NCBI GenBank assembly: GCA_038049695.1
Contig: CP142457.1
Coordinates: 58,648,501 to 58,712,500, forward strand
DNA length: 64,000 nt
Source of the DNA: Cinnamomum chago
Lineage: Eukaryota > Streptophyta > Magnoliopsida > Laurales > Lauraceae
Direction: 5' to 3'
Shown here: positions 59,565 through 64,000 of the stretch, one piece after another
How positions within the stretch are numbered: the stretch's first letter is position 1
Layout: the number at the start of each line of letters is the position of its first letter
Translations under genes and position numbers: made by a program
Notes under the pieces: model-generated
The model's input: the letters and a program-made list of their open reading frames with translations, nothing else
Database searches by the model: none
What the model was told of the DNA's origin: nothing

Positions 59565-60270
59565 TACTAAAGACACAGTTGTGTGACAGGAGGATCTTGT
59601 GTTTTATGTATTTTTGGCAGAATTCTGGCTTCAAACACCTCAACTCCATCCATTTTAAACTGTTTGGTTTTTCATACCGAAATGCTTTGCGCCAAATACT
59701 GAAAATTTAAGCCGAATTGATGGGAGCAGTTACCAATATCAATCATGAAATCCTTGGGTTAGCCGTCTTGTCCTAGTGTGTTAAAGGTGCAAAACGTACT
59801 GGATTGAAAGGTGATTTATTTTTCTCAAACCTAACTCTCTGATTGCAACATGCTGCCTGCATCCTAATGTTTCCTTTTTCTTTTTCTTGATGGTCGCAAT
59901 ACTATATTCATTCAAGTTCTATACCATTTGATAGCATAAAATAAATTGATATTTTTATTGTTAGTTAAGCATTAGGATCTTCAATTGAAAATGATTGGTA
60001 AATTGTTCCAATATCTGGAGGTCGCAATAGGTAACAACCGTGCTCAACACTAATTTTTAACCACCATGCCAATATGTGGCAATAGGTGTTGGGCTGGTTA
60101 CTCAACATAAACTATAAATTAGTGAGTCAGGTCAGATCAGATTGACGAGTTGGAGGGCAGAGAGTTGGGATCCGTATGTGACTATGTAGGACCCCCCCAA
60201 ATGGACCTACACCTTACATTGGGATCCGGGTCAAGCCCTGTTTGGATGAATCATCTCTTTCCTCCCCCTC

Positions 60271-60287
60271 CCCCCCCCCCCCCCCAA
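60271..60287. repeat. poly-C tract
   Basis: A run of about 17 C directly after a C-rich CTCCCCCTCC stretch. Long C runs are rare in plant DNA and are also prone to sequencing-length error. Confidence 0.9.
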
Positions 60288-60351
60288 GCACGTGTCACCC
60301 CCTAATTTCCCTTATTTGACCGAAACAGGAGATCTATTTTCCATACATTGA

Positions 60352-61409
60352 GGGCTTGTTTGGCAAATCTTATCTTTACGAAACAGATCTGTTTGATATA
60401 GATCTATTTCAAATGGAGCGGTTTGAAATTGATGTTTTACAAATAGACTGTTTGGTAAGACATAGATATTTTAAAAATAGACTGTTTGGTAAGACACATG
60501 TAAAAATAGATCTAATGGTCTGAGCATTTTGCAAATATATCAAGATCTGTGATCATCCAACGGTTGAAATTTTATCTCAAATACGTGTTCCACATTTTAA
60601 TTACTATAGGCGGTTTGGATCTTCATTTTGGTTTGGATCTTGCATTTAGGGGCCATGATTTAAAAAAAAAGTATATATAAATGTCTGTCATTTTTTGTAA
60701 ATATCTCAAAATCTATGATGATCCAATGGCTAAAATTTGGACCCTTAGTCGTGAATGATCTTTTGAATATATCCAATGGTTTGGATCATGATTTATGATG
60801 CCTGAATTTAAAAAAAATTAAAAAAATACCACACTGTTGTGTACAACTTCAAGACTCAATCACTAAGGCATGGGACATCAATGGTCAAAAACGTTTTTGT
60901 AAATATCTCAAGATCCACTTTGAATTAGAGGCTCAATTTTGGGCCCATAGCCATTTTTGGCCCTCCAAAGAGAACCAACGGACCGGATCGTGATTATGGG
61001 CCCCACAATGTCCAGAATATTAGATCAAATGGCTCACGATTTTTTGCAAATATCTCGAGATCCGAGATAGATCAACGGCTCAAATTTTGACACATGACCG
61101 TGTTTGACCTTTTTCATATATCTAGCGGTCCGGATCATGACTTTGAGTCTCATAAATTAAAAATAAAAAATAAAAAAACGGACTGTCCCATGCGGACGTC
61201 CAACTCACTGTAGATATTTGAGTCTTTCCGCTTCAGACATCATCCACTGATTCAATTATGATCCTTTTGCTGGCTTCTTGAAATGGAGGTAAATCATCTA
61301 AACTCCATTTCAAATGGACTTTGCACATTGACTTACCAAACAGTCTTAAAACTGTTACAAACAGTTTTAAGACAAGTAGATGCAATAATAAGAGTTGTCA
61401 AACGCCACC
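60352..61409. mobile_element. MITE, PIF/Harbinger-like, copy 2 (long form)
   Basis: A 1058-bp element with left end GGGCTTGTTTGGCAAATC and right end GAGTTGTCAAACGCCACC, flanked by TGA (60349-60351 and 61410-61412). The first 220 bp are almost the same as the element at 5398. The middle is longer by about 375 bp and consists of repeated blocks around AAATATCTCAAGATC, ATCCAACGG and CGGTCCGGATCATGA. No transposase frame is present, so it must be moved by a transposase supplied elsewhere. Confidence 0.75.
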
Positions 61410-61412
61410 TGA

Positions 61413-63722
61413 CATGGCCAAATATATAAGGAACGGATCCCCTGTTTCTTTCAAACAGGAGAACCTTATTTGGACGAATCAGAGAACGACACGAGAGAGG
61501 GCATAGGAGGGTGGGGACAGTTTTCCTTTCCTTCAGTTTTCCTTTCCTCCGCCCCCTTACATGGCGCCCTAATTCACCCAAACAGGGTCCCCATAATTGG
61601 ACGAAACAGGGATCCGTTTCGAATATATAACGCACACAGTAATGTATCACAGCACTGCAAAAGCCCTATTCTATATTTAGAAAAGCAGGATAGGCACAAG
61701 CCACAACTTGTCATGTTCAACTTATGGCAAAGCATCATGATTAGGACAGGTCTTAACTCACTGGTTTGGTCGCCCATCCACCTATTATTAATTGATGGGA
61801 GAGCCATGGTGATGCTCTCTTTTCCTTGTGAAAATGATACCTCTTTCCCTTCAAAAGGCCGGGAATATTGTGGCCTTCACCCCATAACTTGCTTTGCACG
61901 AATTTAATACAAGGCCAATGTGCCCTTTCCCCTCATTTTTAGCATAGTCATAATTTATTCTTAGAAGATGAGGACATTTCTATTGACTACAAGTTTCTTC
62001 AAGTGAAGAAGTTTGAAGCTTTCAAATGATGCTTATTAAAAAGAAATGGTGGTGATGACTTGAGGCCCCACTTTTTGCTAACCAATGGATTCATTTATAA
62101 GACAGGTTGTATTCTACCAAATCATTCATTGAGCAGCTTGTGAATGGATAATGAAATAAAACTAGATCTGGCTATAGCAGGATTGTTGATCACACAAGTT
62201 CTGCAAATCCATTATTAAAGGCTTCCGTACCAGGCAAGACTGCCACTATTATCACAAGGTTCTGATCAGTTTCTTCCTGGTTCTAAAAAATAAATTTGGT
62301 TTTTTTCCAGGGATCTTTTGTTTTTTAGTGCGGGACAAAAGTTTAGCTAGAAATCACCACGAATCCACATTAAATTAAGCAATTGGCTAGGGCCAAGGTT
62401 GATCTTCTAATTAAGTCTTAATTTATAATCCCAGGAGAGCTTGGACTGGGATAGATTTAGTAGAGAGTTTTTTTTTTTTTTTTAATCGCCATCTAATTGG
62501 GTGTGGCTCATCTCCCTGCCAGTTAAAGTGACGAGCGATTAGAGAGGTGCAGACTTTCAAATGGTTTGTGACTCCTTGGGAATGCTCATTTAAAGGAATT
62601 AGGTGTCCTTGTTCATCCACCCCTAGGATAGAGCATTTGCTTCACCTCACACATGAATTGACAAAGATACAGCTTATCAATCCCGTCTGGGACTATAGCT
62701 TTCAAAATGTCTCGAGCAGATTTGAGTGCCCAAATCCTGCAACTTTTTGAGGAAACTGAATTTATAGTTAAGAATGCAAACAATCTGATCTAGACTGCAC
62801 ACCAAAAAAAGGTGCAATCGTATCCTGAAGGCCAAACTTCAAAATCAGATGGCCTTTGTATCCTAGAGCCAAAAAAAAGACTGATGTGATCTATGTTAGA
62901 AAGGAGCAGTTGTATCCTAAAATTTAGCTTTAAAATTAAAGCCTAACCCACACCTAAACGGGCTGTTGTGTCCTATCTAAAACAATTCTCTTGAAAACCT
63001 TCTATCTAAATGCAGAGGGGACCATTGCATTCTGAGGTGGTTTTGGTGGGTATCTTTATTCTGAACTAACTGAGAGACAAATTTTCATTATAAAAAGAGC
63101 GTAGCCAAAAGTGTCTTGACAACTTCTTGTTCTGCCTTTGCCGACAGCACAATGGGGTCTTTTGTATTATTCTATCTTTCCTAAATCAGACCCAAGTTTG
63201 TAGCATTTTGGCCACAGGTTAGTTAGTATACTATCCTGAACAACAACGATTGGTCTAGCTGACTTCATCCATAAAAATCCCCTGAATCACAACCATACAT
63301 TATAATCAAAATAGTCTAGTGGCCGAGCCCTACCAGCAGATGAGCAGACTTTGCAACCATCCTCCAATGAAACCATTAAGAATCCTAAGATCCTCAATAC
63401 TCTTGTGATCAAAAGAGATGGTTGGAAGAATACTGATCTTTTGGCCTTTCAAGTTTGTTGGTTTGGTTGTCTTTGTTCTCTTTTCTCTAAGTATTACAAA
63501 AGTGAATGTGTGTTTTCTCACAACACTCACATTGAAATTGAAACGAAAGCTGATTGAGGATTTCTAGCTACCATCATCTTGGTTTTGTGTATTGAACTTG
63601 TGCTTAAATTTTCAGACTAGTCCCAGGATTACTTCCACTAAAAACCTTTTCATATTAAGGAGCCCTGCCAAGTGGAAGCCCATCCCTCAACATCAACAAG
63701 CATGCCTCTCTTTGAAGTTCAA

Positions 63723-63776
<54 letters not shown>

Positions 63777-64000
63777 GTTTAAATATCGTCATCCTTCAAG
63801 CTACAGCTGTCACTTGGCTTCCTTTAATGACATCTTAATCAACAGCAATCAACTGGTTATGTAACTTGATAGCAGCCATTCGTTTGTGGCTTGCTTGCCA
63901 TAGTTCCTAATTTATTCTCAGCATATAAACCAAAATATGGTTATCAGGCCTACTAAACGTGGAGTGAATTGAGATGGGATTTTGAAAATTTTTCACTTTT
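61413..64000. other. intergenic, no gene seen
   Basis: No recognisable gene on either strand. 61420-61600 has CCAAACAGGG and TTGGACGAA words that are inverted relative to CCCTGTTTGGATGAATC at 60237, so the element at 60352 may be nested in an older MITE. A poly-T run lies at 62468-62484. Confidence 0.5.
63726..63773. repeat. (TC)n microsatellite
   Basis: About 24 TC/CT units without interruption. Confidence 0.95.

Overview
The window is nuclear DNA from a flowering plant. The genes contain GT-AG introns of up to about 6.3 kb in AT-rich, repeat-dense DNA. The families are plant ones: ribosomal protein L9, an amino-acid permease, an L-type lectin receptor kinase, a WAT1/EamA transporter, an OVATE protein, an EF-hand endonuclease/exonuclease/phosphatase protein and a RING-CH membrane protein. 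Transposable elements are also plant types: PIF/Harbinger, Au-SINE, tRNA-derived SINEs, RTE and L1 LINE tails, and MITEs. The species cannot be read from the sequence. I see no prokaryotic, organellar or viral gene block.

Layout. 1-196 is the 3' end of a 60S ribosomal protein L9 gene (+). 5398-6080 is a MITE. 7385-10482 is a PIF/Harbinger element with both proteins open (Myb/SANT-like ORF1 and DDE transposase ORF2). 11580-13462 is a 5'-truncated, frameshifted amino-acid permease (AAP), followed by a second eroded AAP fragment at 14890-15022. 17879-19798 is an intronless L-type lectin receptor kinase whose kinase domain looks catalytically dead. 21870-23850 is a diverged tandem segmental duplication. 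24988-27683 is a six-exon WAT1-related transporter (+).

The remaining genes lie on the minus strand. They are a conserved plant protein of unknown function (31303-31770), a short OVATE-family protein (34205-34531), an 11-exon EEP nuclease-like protein with EF-hands (36468-43464), and a six-exon RING-CH transmembrane protein (49644-57701). The RING-CH gene's first intron is 6.3 kb and holds L1- and RTE-type LINE fragments. 58.7-64 kb has no recognisable gene but holds two MITEs with target-site duplications.

The genes look like ordinary neighbours, not a pathway or cluster. I found no sign of a new multi-gene system. The observations most worth following are the degenerate kinase of the lectin receptor, the two-ORF Harbinger element beside a beheaded permease gene, a tRNA-derived SINE family with readable target-site duplications, a duplicated exon-intron junction in the WAT1 gene, and an apparent coding exon consisting only of the ATG in the EEP gene. 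All splice sites were placed by eye from reading frame and family homology, with no transcript evidence.
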